Shown here one piece after another: positions 14,559 to 22,716 of a DNA stretch of 25,962 bases. The notes below the pieces were generated by a model. That model was not told the origin of the DNA. It saw only the letters and a program-made list of their open reading frames with translations, and ran no database searches. Source of the stretch: Clostridia bacterium (GTDB lineage Bacteria > Bacillota > Clostridia > TANB77 > UBA1234); assembly GCA_900753135.1 (NCBI GenBank), contig CAADXZ010000169.1:1-25962 (forward strand), in the 5' to 3' direction. A program made the translations under genes and the position numbers. Every line of letters starts with the position of its first letter. The first letter of the stretch is position 1.

Positions 14559-16282
14559 TACTTTACCTCCCCACCATATATTTTTTTAATTGCTACTGAA
14601 TTTACCGTTACTTTTTCATCGCTTACTTCATTTTTTAATATTAACTTTAAAAATGCGAATTTTTTTGCTTTTAGTTTCACTCTAAAAGGCTTTACACTTC
14701 GTTGGGTATTATATGTAAATCTTGCATAATTCCAGTGAGCATAACTTATACTTCTTTTCTCAATTGTTTTTGCTTCATTTCCACTATCTCTATCAGATAT
14801 ATAATTTATATCTAATGAAGTTTTGAACCATGGCTTCAAAGTTATCCATAAAACACGCATTGTTTTTCGCTGTTCTTCAACTCCAAAATCATAATAGCCT
14901 GATTGCCATTCAGCTTTGATTGTTTCTCCAGCATAGGCAGTAGCATTCTTACTAAATTCGATTATTTTGCCGTTTTCTGTTCCAGCGTATATAATTCCTT
15001 TATATGACAAAAAAGTCGTTATTTTGACTGGCAATTGTGCCAGTGAATAACAACCATTTTCGTAATTATATATTAAAATCTCATTATCTATCGCAAGCCA
15101 ATATTCTTTCTCTTCTTGATAGTCTAATGTAACTGCTCTTGACAAATCTTTTTCATTTAACCATGTTTGTACTTTCTGTGATATTATCTGTGCATTTCTT
15201 TCATCTTTACTTTCTGTATTAGTCCATTGCACAATCGAAGTATCAACTGTTGTTACATAATTATCTAGAACTTGTCCTTGATTATATGGCTTTGCTCCAT
15301 GTGATTTATTAAGAGGATATACTGGAAATGCTACAATGCTTTCTCCTGTGTTGTCTGTTATTTGCTCATAAGTTGAATAATAAGTAGCGTCTTCTTTATT
15401 TATAATTATTCTGTCGTATTGTCTTTGAATGTCTGTTACAGCTGTATTTGAGCTTCCTATGTCAATAAAATTATTACCAGGAAAATATGTCACGTCTGGT
15501 ATTCCGTTTCCTAAGTCGCTAAAATATATTCTGTTTTTTGCGTCTGCATTGCCGTATAAAAAAACTCGTGTATCATCTGCAAGTCCATAAGTTTGAAAGT
15601 AATGATTTTTATATACTAATTCTCTTTGACCTGTTCCTTTTGTCCATTGGACTTCAATAGTATCCACTCCTTGAGTTGGAGCCGTTGAAAAAGTAATTGT
15701 GCCTTTTGCCAAATCCTTTGTTACTGTTGTTTCTACTCCATCAACTTTTACACTGTCTATGCTAGTCAAATTATTTTCTACTAATACAAATGTTTTCTCT
15801 GTTCCATCTGGGCTAAATGTTTGCCTCTTCTTGCCTGTTAGAACATTTATAGGCTCGTAATCCGTTCCAACTCCATTAGGTGTTGTAGCCACTTTGACTA
15901 ATGGAATATAGCCTTCAACATCTTTAAATATTGTTCCATCCCATTCTTTATATTCATGGCCATTTATAAAGTATAGTTTTTTGTTAAATTCAAATATTCT
16001 CGTAATATCGTCCGTTAATGAACCTAGTTCTGTATCTTCGTTATAAACTTTTCCACCGCACACAAATACAAACACTTCCGTTGTATCAAGTAGTCCGAAC
16101 CACATTGCTCTTATCTTACTTGTCTTTTCATATTTGTTTATATAGCCATACATCTTCTCTAATTTATAATCTCTTGATATTTTGAAATTAACCATTTTAG
16201 GGCTTTCACCCAACTTAAGATTAGTCGAACCAGTTTTATTCATGTTAAGACCTAAAAAAGCATTTATTGAGGTGTTATCCAT
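14558..16282 (-). CDS. Tail hub/stabilisation-like protein (P22 gp10 position)
   Basis: A 574-residue, beta-rich protein from the ATG at 16282 (MDNTSINAFLGLNMNKTG). Segments such as VFVFVCGGKVYNEDTELGSL, KLYFINGHEYKEWDGT and GIIYAGTENGKIIEFSKN recur as W/Y/F-rich blades, suggesting a beta-propeller, as in the tail hub or DNA-stabilisation proteins of P22-like short tails. Its place after the connector and before the fibres fits a hub that closes the portal channel. The frame extends 26 codons upstream (to 16360), but that part overlaps the preceding gene, and GGCGGGTGAT is placed before 16282, so the shorter form is chosen. Homology to P22 gp10 is not visible from the sequence alone; the call is by order, size and repeat pattern. 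Confidence 0.65.
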   Translation of the reverse strand: MDNTSINAFLGLNMNKTGSTNLKLGESPKMVNFKISRDYKLEKMYGYINKYEKTSKIRAMWFGLLDTTEVFVFVCGGKVYNEDTELGSLTDDITRIFEFNKKLYFINGHEYKEWDGTIFKDVEGYIPLVKVATTPNGVGTDYEPINVLTGKKRQTFSPDGTEKTFVLVENNLTSIDSVKVDGVETTVTKDLAKGTITFSTAPTQGVDTIEVQWTKGTGQRELVYKNHYFQTYGLADDTRVFLYGNADAKNRIYFSDLGNGIPDVTYFPGNNFIDIGSSNTAVTDIQRQYDRIIINKEDATYYSTYEQITDNTGESIVAFPVYPLNKSHGAKPYNQGQVLDNYVTTVDTSIVQWTNTESKDERNAQIISQKVQTWLNEKDLSRAVTLDYQEEKEYWLAIDNEILIYNYENGCYSLAQLPVKITTFLSYKGIIYAGTENGKIIEFSKNATAYAGETIKAEWQSGYYDFGVEEQRKTMRVLWITLKPWFKTSLDINYISDRDSGNEAKTIEKRSISYAHWNYARFTYNTQRSVKPFRVKLKAKKFAFLKLILKNEVSDEKVTVNSVAIKKIYGGEVK

Positions 16283-16283
16283 C

Positions 16284-16703
16284 CTAATCACCCGCCTCGC
16301 ATAAAGAACCATATACATCTTCTCTAGCTTCCTGCTTAGCTTTTGTTCTGTATCGTTCAAGTGTAGTATTCTTTAAATTAGAAGCTAGGGAGCTAAAGTA
16401 ATTCGAAAGTGCCGTATCCTCTGTTAAAAGTAACCTTGCACACAATTCATACACAACTATAGTTGCACAAATTGCATCATCTAGTTCAACATCAGATTCC
16501 ATTGATGTTATTTCATCTAAATATCCTATTCCAAGGTACATTGTTATATCATTTTGAATTGAAGTTAATATTCCAGGTGTTCTAGCCCTATAATCTTTTG
16601 TTGATGTGTTGTCCATTTCGGGTTTTTCACCTTTAATCAATTTTGCATCTTTCATTTCATCTATATGTGAAAGTGCAAATTTATATATTAGTTCCGCTTT
16701 CAA
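16284..16703 (-). CDS. Head-tail connector protein (gp4/gp6-like)
   Basis: A 139-residue, mainly helical protein. LIYKFALSHIDEMKDAKL, a central ILTSIQNDITMYLGIGYLDE and DDAICATIVVYELCARLLL fit the helical-bundle connectors that bind under the portal ring (P22 gp4-like tail accessory factors, HK97 gp6-like). It starts at TTG 16703 with AGGAGG ten bases upstream; a weak start codon just after the capsid terminator would lower its output relative to capsid, as expected for a 12-copy connector. It ends two bases before the next start. The family call is from size, helical pattern and position. Confidence 0.65.
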   Translation of the reverse strand: MKAELIYKFALSHIDEMKDAKLIKGEKPEMDNTSTKDYRARTPGILTSIQNDITMYLGIGYLDEITSMESDVELDDAICATIVVYELCARLLLTEDTALSNYFSSLASNLKNTTLERYRTKAKQEAREDVYGSLCEAGD

Positions 16704-16724
16704 TTTACTTTAACCTCCTATCAT

Positions 16725-16757
16725 AAAAATTGTGGGCAGAGTTTTTAAGCTCTGCCC
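16725..16757 (-). terminator. Rho-independent terminator after the major capsid gene
   Basis: Minus strand: GGGCAGAG (16757-16750) pairs perfectly with CTCTGCCC (16741-16734), loop CTTAAAAA, followed by ACAATTTTT. It lies six bases past the capsid stop and is the strongest terminator in the structural block. Partial read-through would set a high capsid-to-connector ratio. Confidence 0.85.
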
Positions 16758-16763
16758 GTTAAG

Positions 16764-17873
16764 TTATGCCTTTTTAACTAACTCTCCTGCTTCTGCAAAA
16801 ACAACCTTATTATCCTTCAATGCCACTAAACAGTAGTGTGTATTTGTACCTGCATCGATTTCGCTATTTGTATAAGCAGTATAACCTGTTACAGTTGTTC
16901 CTGCAGTTGGTGCGGTAATAGCACTTGCACCTAGTTTATACTTAACAACAACACCATCAGCACTTGTAATACCTGGCAATTCATATTTTAAAAGTGTTCC
17001 ATTAGATGCACTTCCTTCTTCTGATGTTGCATTCATTTTCAAAGTAGCTTCAGCTATTGCTGCAATACCATCTTTCTTCTTATCTAAAACAAAACAATCA
17101 TAAATGCATCTACCTTCGATAACAGCACCATCGTAGCCTTGAACCTCAGTTAAAACCCTATATGTTTCTAATTGAATTGGCGCTACTGAACATGATGGAT
17201 GTATAATAAGCATTTGTACACCTGCTGGGAAATAGATTTCTGGCATTTCAATTAATGCAACATTATCTACTTTACCAACTTGTCCATACATAACCATTTT
17301 TTGTGCTGTTTCTGTATTCTTAGAATACTCAGGGCATCTCTTTAATAAGTTTACCGCTTTAGTTGTTGCAAAACATATTCTGCCATTAGTTGGTACTCTA
17401 TTATTTGATAATCTTTTTTGTTCCTCTAAAAAATACTCGTAAGCATTATCTTTAGTTAATGTTTGTATAAACACAGCGCCATTTAAAGCAGCCTTGTTTG
17501 CCCAAACAGCTAAGTTATATGTATCCATTTCAGGATTTAATACTTCATTGATTTGGTCTCTTAATAATTCGCCGGCTTTTTTTATTTTCATTTGTTGCGT
17601 ATTATTACCTTTGTCTATACCACCTGTAAAGCTTCTGTCTTTTGTTACTGTCATTTCTTGTACTTTATCACTGATGTCTTCTACGTTACCAAATCTATTC
17701 ATTCCATTTCTGTTATAATCGTTCATTTTCATTGGATCAATTGAATACACTTTAACTGTTTTATTACCAATAAATGAAAATTTTGCCTTTGCACCTACTT
17801 TTGTATAAGATTTGTGTGCAAATGCTTTATCAATATTTTTTGAATACGCTTCTGCTAAATTAATAACTCCCAT
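16764..17873 (-). CDS. Major capsid protein
   Basis: A 369-residue coat protein following the scaffold gene. The central region fits an HK97-type fold by pattern: DRSFTGGIDKGNNTQQMKIK (79-98) resembles the extended loop region, AGELLRDQINEVLNPEMDTYNL (100-121) a spine-helix-like segment, and LIEMPEIYFPAGVQMLIIHP (207-226) and VQGYDGAVIEGRCIYDCFVL (244-263) the beta segments of the axial domain. Residues about 285-369 (YELPGITSADGVVVKYKLGA, TGYTAYTNSEIDAGTNTHYC) form an extra Gly/Thr-rich beta domain that may decorate the shell. The start at 17873 has AAGGGAGGAT. Capsid identity rests mainly on gene order, size and composition; I cannot name a specific family with confidence. Confidence 0.8.
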   Translation of the reverse strand: MGVINLAEAYSKNIDKAFAHKSYTKVGAKAKFSFIGNKTVKVYSIDPMKMNDYNRNGMNRFGNVEDISDKVQEMTVTKDRSFTGGIDKGNNTQQMKIKKAGELLRDQINEVLNPEMDTYNLAVWANKAALNGAVFIQTLTKDNAYEYFLEEQKRLSNNRVPTNGRICFATTKAVNLLKRCPEYSKNTETAQKMVMYGQVGKVDNVALIEMPEIYFPAGVQMLIIHPSCSVAPIQLETYRVLTEVQGYDGAVIEGRCIYDCFVLDKKKDGIAAIAEATLKMNATSEEGSASNGTLLKYELPGITSADGVVVKYKLGASAITAPTAGTTVTGYTAYTNSEIDAGTNTHYCLVALKDNKVVFAEAGELVKKA

Positions 17874-17887
17874 TTAATTATCCTCCC

Positions 17888-18721
17888 TTAATCTTCGGAA
17901 TCAAGACCCATTAAAAAAGCATCCTTTCCTTCCTCGTCAGTCTTTTCTCCTACTGGCTTGACAACGGAAGTAGATGCATTCTTTTGGTTTTGTTCCAATT
18001 GTTTAATTTTTTCTTTTAATTGCTTATTTTCATAAGCTTGATACGCACTTAATAGATTAGAGTTCTTCGCATTTTCAAAAACCTCTGGAGGTATCTTGTC
18101 GACTTCAACACCTGGATAAGCTTTCAAAAACTCTTGATATTCTTTATCTTTTTGTGCTTCTGCTTTTCGAGCCTCTTCTTGTCTGTTAAGCTCTTCTTCT
18201 CTTGCTTTTAATGTCTCCATGTATGCTTCTGTTCTAGCAACTCTACGAGCTGTTTCTTCATCAACACCATGTTCCATCATTCTTTGTATTTCCTGTTCTT
18301 GAGCATTCTTTTTTTGTTCTTCTTCGTATGATTTAACCTTGTCTATGTATTGCTCTGGTGTCATATTCATACTCTTTGCTTTGGCTATAACATAATTCAT
18401 TACAGCATTTTCAGATTTCTCCGATTTAGCCTTTAAATTGTCATAGTTCAAGCCTTTTTGATAGTTAGCTACAACATCATCCATAGACTTGATGTCTACT
18501 TCTTCTCCGTTGTATCTAACTTTTGATTTTAGTAGTGATAACAACTTTTGTTCATCTGTTGTCTCATCTTTTTGAGGTTCTTCTTTCAGAGTGGTATTCT
18601 CTTCAGCATTCTCCTCATTTGGAATTTGCTCTTCTTCAGATGGTGTATCTGCAAAATCACTTTCATCCATATTGAAGAAATCCTCTTCTTCTACTACTTG
18701 GTTTGTTTTTTCTTCATTCAT
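17888..18721 (-). CDS. Capsid scaffolding protein
   Basis: A 277-residue, highly acidic protein between portal and capsid, the classic scaffold position. The N-terminus is almost all Glu/Asp/Asn (EEEDFFNMDESDFADTPSEE), residues 57-80 hold a short ordered unit (LLSLLKSKVRYNGEEVDIKS), and about 115-250 are helical and strongly coiled-coil (AREEELNRQEEARKAEAQKD, NKQLKEKIKQLEQNQKN). No protease motif is present. It should assemble inside the procapsid with the coat protein and then leave. AAAGGAG precedes the start. Portal and capsid terminators bracket the scaffold-capsid pair. The short leader contains a repeated decamer and a small hairpin. Confidence 0.8.
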   Translation of the reverse strand: MNEEKTNQVVEEEDFFNMDESDFADTPSEEEQIPNEENAEENTTLKEEPQKDETTDEQKLLSLLKSKVRYNGEEVDIKSMDDVVANYQKGLNYDNLKAKSEKSENAVMNYVIAKAKSMNMTPEQYIDKVKSYEEEQKKNAQEQEIQRMMEHGVDEETARRVARTEAYMETLKAREEELNRQEEARKAEAQKDKEYQEFLKAYPGVEVDKIPPEVFENAKNSNLLSAYQAYENKQLKEKIKQLEQNQKNASTSVVKPVGEKTDEEGKDAFLMGLDSED

Positions 18722-18741
18722 AAAAATCTCCTTTTCTCCAG

Positions 18742-18782
18742 ATTGGTTTATCCGGTTGCCTAACGATATCTCATTGGTTTAT
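18742..18782. repeat. Repeated ATTGGTTTAT in the scaffold leader
   Basis: ATTGGTTTAT occurs at 18742-18751 and 18773-18782 (as ATAAACCAAT on the coding strand), exactly 31 bp apart, about three helical turns. On the transcript the promoter-proximal copy lies upstream, and the second forms the loop of a small hairpin (CCGGAT/ATCTGG) just before the scaffold ribosome binding site. It could be a protein operator or a translational control element; no protein is assigned. Confidence 0.35.
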
Positions 18783-18804
18783 TTGATACTTCGGCTAAAT
18801 TTAT

Positions 18805-18832
18805 ATAAAAAAGACACCCTTTCGGATGCCTT
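18805..18832 (-). terminator. Rho-independent terminator after the portal gene
   Basis: Minus strand: GGCATCC (18830-18824) pairs with GGGTGTC (18819-18813), with two G-U pairs and a GAAA tetraloop, followed by a run of six T. It begins next to the portal stop codon. Confidence 0.75.
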
Positions 18833-18833
18833 T

Positions 18834-20519
18834 TTATACACTTACTAATTGATCTATTATTTGTGCAAATTGCTTCTGATACTGTGCTGGTAGCATTAAC
18901 ATATATTGACTTAATTGTTCATAACTTGCTTCTTTTTCTTGTTGTTGCTTTGCTTTAATTTGTGCAATATATTCTGCTTTCTTTGGGAACATTTCATTAG
19001 GTATTCTCTCTAAATAATCTATAAATTCAATGTATTGTCCTTGTAATAGATTATCCATAGTCTGTAACATCGCAATTTCAGAATAGTAGCTCGACTCACC
19101 AACATCTATTCCGATATGCAAATCCATACCTTTTAATTGAGCAAAATCATATTTTTCAATTGTTCTGTTTCCATCTTCATCAGAAATCACCACTGGTCTT
19201 TCGCCATACTTTGTTCCCATTACATCTATCATTATTCTTACTATTTGCTCTATAAAATCATATAAGTTATCTTTTACATTTTCTAATGGTACTGCTGTAC
19301 TTTTTTGTACTGCTAAAATTGCTGATGTATTCTTAGGATCTACATTACCCAAAGAGGCATCAGAAACTCCCATACAATCTTTCGTATATTGAATTGCTAA
19401 GTCTATTACTTTTATGATGTAATCACTCATATTAGCCGGATTTAAATATCCAGCAACATCTTTAATGCTTCTTCCATTCAAATTAGATAAAGCAAAAGCA
19501 GTACCTATTTGGTTGTTCCAATTTTTAATTACATCTTTATCGTATACCGCAGTCGGAAAAGCAGTCATCATTTGATGATAAACAATCATCGCGAACATCT
19601 TGTTTATCGCTATCTGATTAGGACATATACCTTCAACTTCTCCTCTGCCGTGATATGTATTCTCTAATTCATACCAATTTGCGAACGCAACTGGATAATC
19701 ACTGTATCCTGTGTCTATGTCTTGATATATAATTGCATCTTTTGTACATTTCGTTATGAACACATGTATATCTTCACCAACTTTTTTCTTATAATAGTAA
19801 TAAATATACTTTGCTTTTCCATCACTGTCTTTTTCTATATCAGCTGGTTCTACTTCTACATTTGCAAATTCCGTTAGCTGATATTCTGTATCATCATCAC
19901 TTCGAATATCATTATCTTGAGTTTTAAATTGTTTTGCTTCTTCTTGAAGATTTTGAACTGTATCTCTTCCGACTATTATGATATATGGTTGCTTAGATAC
20001 ACTCTTAATATTGGCATTTCCAAAATAAATGTTGGTTGCATCTATCAACTCGATTTCCATTTCGCCTTTCACATCTGGAGCAAATCCTCTAAATGGTTTA
20101 GCTTCTGGATTAAAAGTAATATGAGCACACATATCGCCAGAAATACCAGCTTTTCTTAAAGCTCTTTTTTTCAATATTCTAAAATTCCATTTTTCGAATA
20201 CATTTTTAATTTCATTATTAACGAAATCTGTGTTGTCAATTTCTTGTTCACTGTCTGTTACAGGAGTATTTCTTAACGGCTCTGCACTAACAGATATATC
20301 CGAGCTTGTAACACTCGCGATCTTAAAATCTATTATTCTTTTTGTGTAATTGAATACTAGTTTTGGTAATTCGCTCGAACCACCAACACCGTTCCATTGG
20401 TCGCCATTATAGAAATCATTCCATACCTTTATGGATTCATAATAGTCTTTGTTAGGTTTAAAAGAACTGTTGTATTGAATACCCTTTTCGTAGCGTTCCC
20501 AGTAATCTTTTGCTTCCAC
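18834..20519 (-). CDS. Portal protein (P22-like)
   Basis: A 561-residue dodecameric ring protein at the DNA entry vertex. Recognisable blocks: the opening YYESIKVWNDFYNGDQW (26-42), FNYTKRIIDFKIASV, ELIDATNIYFGNANIKSV and the stem-region segment YHGRGEVEGICPNQIAINKM. The following helix MFAMIVYHQMMTAF and the late VPLENVKDNLYDFIEQIV are also typical of portals of short-tailed phages. The last 60 residues are Gln-rich (AQIKAKQQQEKEASYEQL) and may form the crown or barrel. It starts with GTG at 20519, overlapping the previous stop; GAGGTGAT is the ribosome binding site. It is the first of the head genes after terminase, and a terminator directly follows. Confidence 0.88.
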   Translation of the reverse strand: MEAKDYWERYEKGIQYNSSFKPNKDYYESIKVWNDFYNGDQWNGVGGSSELPKLVFNYTKRIIDFKIASVTSSDISVSAEPLRNTPVTDSEQEIDNTDFVNNEIKNVFEKWNFRILKKRALRKAGISGDMCAHITFNPEAKPFRGFAPDVKGEMEIELIDATNIYFGNANIKSVSKQPYIIIVGRDTVQNLQEEAKQFKTQDNDIRSDDDTEYQLTEFANVEVEPADIEKDSDGKAKYIYYYYKKKVGEDIHVFITKCTKDAIIYQDIDTGYSDYPVAFANWYELENTYHGRGEVEGICPNQIAINKMFAMIVYHQMMTAFPTAVYDKDVIKNWNNQIGTAFALSNLNGRSIKDVAGYLNPANMSDYIIKVIDLAIQYTKDCMGVSDASLGNVDPKNTSAILAVQKSTAVPLENVKDNLYDFIEQIVRIMIDVMGTKYGERPVVISDEDGNRTIEKYDFAQLKGMDLHIGIDVGESSYYSEIAMLQTMDNLLQGQYIEFIDYLERIPNEMFPKKAEYIAQIKAKQQQEKEASYEQLSQYMLMLPAQYQKQFAQIIDQLVSV

Positions 20520-20716
20520 TATCTATCACCTCGCTTGCTTTGAATCGCTTTGTCTATTGAATAATTCATCATCTCTTCGAATTGCTCTTTCATCTTTTTT
20601 GCTCTTTCTTTTTCTTCTTCTGTTACTTCAATTTCTTTTTTAGGCATTAAAAAAGTCTTTATTTCATCTTTAAAAATGAAACAAAGACCTAATATTAAAA
20701 TCGTAATACATATCAT
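20519..20716 (-). CDS. Small single-helix membrane protein between terL and portal
   Basis: With the start at 20716, a 65-residue protein: an N-terminal membrane helix (ICITILILGLCFIF, 2-15), a short basic stop (KDEIKTFLMPKK), and a charged helix (EEEKERAKKMKEQFEEMM). The frame extends up to 20809 inside the terminase gene, but GGAGTGTGA, nine bases before the ATG at 20716, marks the real start and overlaps the terL stop. The function is unknown; possible roles are tethering of packaging or capsid assembly to the membrane, or a superinfection function. The stop overlaps the GTG start of portal, so the two are translationally coupled. Confidence 0.6.
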   Translation of the reverse strand: MICITILILGLCFIFKDEIKTFLMPKKEIEVTEEEKERAKKMKEQFEEMMNYSIDKAIQSKRGDR

Positions 20717-20720
20717 AAAA

Positions 20721-22106
20721 TCACACTCCATAGTTAATATAACTCTGTCTTTCGATATACTGTTTTTCCTCATATTCCAGCTCTTCTGCCGTCTTTTCTT
20801 CTTCTGCATTATTGGTGAAATTCACACAAAAATACCTCAAGGCATCACATATATGGGTAGGTTCGTGTGGCTCTGTTGCCACATCGTTCGGATTTTTCTC
20901 ATCTATTTGAACCTGAGGTAAGTTTTTTATCAAATTAAAACAATTTCTAAATATTTTTAACTTACTTGTTTTTATTAGCTCCCCTTTTTCTATATCTCTT
21001 TTTTCTATTACTTTTAACCACTCTTTTGTAGCAAACCATCCATCAACTCTATCTACACTTGTTTTTGTAAGTAGTATTCCATTTTCATAAAATATATCTG
21101 CCACACTTTTACCTGTTTCTTGACGTCTATTCCATAAATCACGTGGAGCATAGATACATTCATATTCTTCATTGTTATTTATTTCTTTTATCTTTTTGCA
21201 CGCTTCTGATACAATCAAATTGCTTTCATGCAACTCTTTATATGCATAAGCATTTCCTTCTGTGTCCCTTGCTATCCACAAAACAGCAAGCATATCTAAT
21301 CCATAATCCATTGATATATATTTTTTCCAATGCTTAGGTATTATAAATGGCTGTTCTATAACATGTATTTTTCTACTAAACTCATTAAAATATTGTCCTT
21401 CGAATATGTCCCAATCGCCATACAACATAGCTTTTTTTCTATCATCCGGCAAATTTTCAAGTGTTCTTACATAGTTTGGGTCGTTTTTCATCAAGTATTC
21501 ATTTTCATATACTAATGATTGAATAAATATATAATCTTCTGGTCTTTCAGATTGTCTATATTCTCTATCAATAAATAAACGTTTAAACCACATATGTCCG
21601 ACTCCACCAGGATTACATGTAAAATACATTCTTGGACTAAATGATATTTTGCAAAGCCCAGAACTTCTATTTGACTCTGTTAATGCTTGAAATTGAAACT
21701 CTGTAAATTGTGTTGCTTCTTCCATAAATATCACATCGTACGCCTGACCTTGATATTGAAGAACGTCTCCTTCATTAGCACAGTATCCTAATACAACTCT
21801 ACTGCCATTTGGAAATAAAAATTCTTTTTCTTGCGATTTATATGTAGCTATTTTGTCTTTAGTTTCCGTTTTTAAGAGTTTTTGCAAAGGTATTACATGA
21901 TTGTCTCTCAAATCTTTTAAAGTTCTTCTAAGTAATAGTATTTGTATGCCAGGATAATTTAAAGCTAATAAAACAACTTTTATTCTAGCACTCCAGCTCT
22001 TTCCACCGCCCCTTGCTCCACCATAAGCTATATACTTATTGGCAGCCTTAAAAAATTCTATTTGCTTCGGATAAGGTTTATCTATTTGTAGCTCTACTTG
22101 CCCCAT
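20721..22106 (-). CDS. terL: Terminase large subunit
   Basis: A 461-residue DNA-packaging motor. Walker A is GGARGGGKS (29-37), the adenine-side segment ILLLRRTLKDLRDNH follows, Walker B with catalytic Glu is VIFMEE (125-130), and the coupling motif FTCNPGG is at 162-168. The nuclease half begins with ISMDYGLD (264-271, D267) and ends with HICDALRYF (418-426, D421); D323 in APRDLW may be the third acidic residue. Length and motifs are normal, so it should be active in headful packaging. It overlaps terS by 13 bp. The tail after 430 is Glu-rich and may contact the portal. Confidence 0.95.
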   Translation of the reverse strand: MGQVELQIDKPYPKQIEFFKAANKYIAYGGARGGGKSWSARIKVVLLALNYPGIQILLLRRTLKDLRDNHVIPLQKLLKTETKDKIATYKSQEKEFLFPNGSRVVLGYCANEGDVLQYQGQAYDVIFMEEATQFTEFQFQALTESNRSSGLCKISFSPRMYFTCNPGGVGHMWFKRLFIDREYRQSERPEDYIFIQSLVYENEYLMKNDPNYVRTLENLPDDRKKAMLYGDWDIFEGQYFNEFSRKIHVIEQPFIIPKHWKKYISMDYGLDMLAVLWIARDTEGNAYAYKELHESNLIVSEACKKIKEINNNEEYECIYAPRDLWNRRQETGKSVADIFYENGILLTKTSVDRVDGWFATKEWLKVIEKRDIEKGELIKTSKLKIFRNCFNLIKNLPQVQIDEKNPNDVATEPHEPTHICDALRYFCVNFTNNAEEEKTAEELEYEEKQYIERQSYINYGV

Positions 22107-22552
22107 TCTCCTATATCACCTGCCAATTTAACCGTGATTGTATTATTAAGATCTCCTGATTGCTCTATCTCTTGTTTATCTCTATATCCTAAGCAATTCT
22201 TGCCAAAAAATTGTGCAAATTGCGCATTGTATAGTCCACTCATAGCATTTTGCAGCCATATTTTCTCTTGTAGCCTCTTCGCACGCATATAAGCCTCGGA
22301 AAATTCTTCATGAACATCGCACCATTCTTTTAATGTGTCATAGTGAACTCCTATAGTATCAGCAAAACCTTGAAAAGTAGGAAACTCATTTGCAATTATA
22401 ACTGGCACTTTACTTCTTAAACTGCCATCATTGAAATATTCTTCTTTATATTCTGTTCTGGTAGGAGGTATTCTGAAGTATTCTACTATTTTCTTACAAT
22501 ATTCTTTTTTATATTTAGTAGGTGCTCCACTTTTATTTTTTTCTTTTTCCAT
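22094..22552 (-). CDS. terS: Terminase small subunit
   Basis: A 152-residue DNA-recognition subunit. The opening GAPTKYKKEYCKKIVEYF, the helix-turn-helix-like GFADTIGVHYDTLKEWCDVH and the following EEFSEAYMRAKRLQEKIWLQ fit phage terminase small subunits that bind pac sites and oligomerise by the next helices. The ending FFGKNCLGYRDKQEIEQSGD is a common closing motif of this family in Bacillota phages. An insert of about 20 residues (FNDGSLRSKVPVIIANEF) sits between the N-terminal helix and the HTH, longer than in many relatives. The start has AAAGGAGG. A pac site is likely to lie within or near this gene, but it cannot be located by eye. Confidence 0.85.
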   Translation of the reverse strand: MEKEKNKSGAPTKYKKEYCKKIVEYFRIPPTRTEYKEEYFNDGSLRSKVPVIIANEFPTFQGFADTIGVHYDTLKEWCDVHEEFSEAYMRAKRLQEKIWLQNAMSGLYNAQFAQFFGKNCLGYRDKQEIEQSGDLNNTITVKLAGDIGEWGK

Positions 22553-22644
22553 GTCCTAGTTTCCTCCTTTCTTTCACATTCAATTTGTTTTTTGCAAAAT
22601 TTACAATCATGTTTCATGCAATACATAAAATCATATTTTTTCAT
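22486..22644 (-). CDS. Possible small Cys-rich protein upstream of terS
   Basis: A 52-residue ORF beginning MKKYDFMYCMKHDCKFCKKQ. Cysteines at 9, 14, 17 and 23 (C-x4-C-x2-C-x5-C) could bind one zinc ion; the rest is Lys-rich and basic, suited to nucleic-acid binding. The only ribosome-binding signal is a weak GAGAGCTGA. The last 67 bp overlap terS in another frame, so the basic tail may be fortuitous. The Cys spacing in an otherwise Cys-poor region argues for a real gene, but the evidence is modest. It would be the first gene of the packaging transcript after the terminator at 22673. Confidence 0.4.
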   Translation of the reverse strand: MKKYDFMYCMKHDCKFCKKQIECERKEETRTWKKKKIKVEHLLNIKKNIVRK

Positions 22645-22665
22645 TTGTATCAGCTCTCTTTTGAA

Positions 22666-22702
22666 ATAAAAAAAGAGATTACCACTGCTCTGATAATCTC
22701 TT
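22666..22702 (-). terminator. Terminator between late regulator and packaging genes
   Basis: Minus strand: AAGAGATTA (22702-22694) pairs perfectly over nine bases with TAATCTCTT (22681-22673) across a 12-base loop, followed by a run of T. It separates the regulator and RNA-ligase block from the late structural operon and may be an attenuator if the late promoter lies upstream of it. Confidence 0.8.
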
Positions 22703-22716
22703 CTAATAAAAGGATT

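Noticed and set aside
16284..16360. Upstream extension of the tail-hub gene (26 extra codons)
   Set aside because: It overlaps the connector gene, and the ribosome binding site fits the ATG at 16282.
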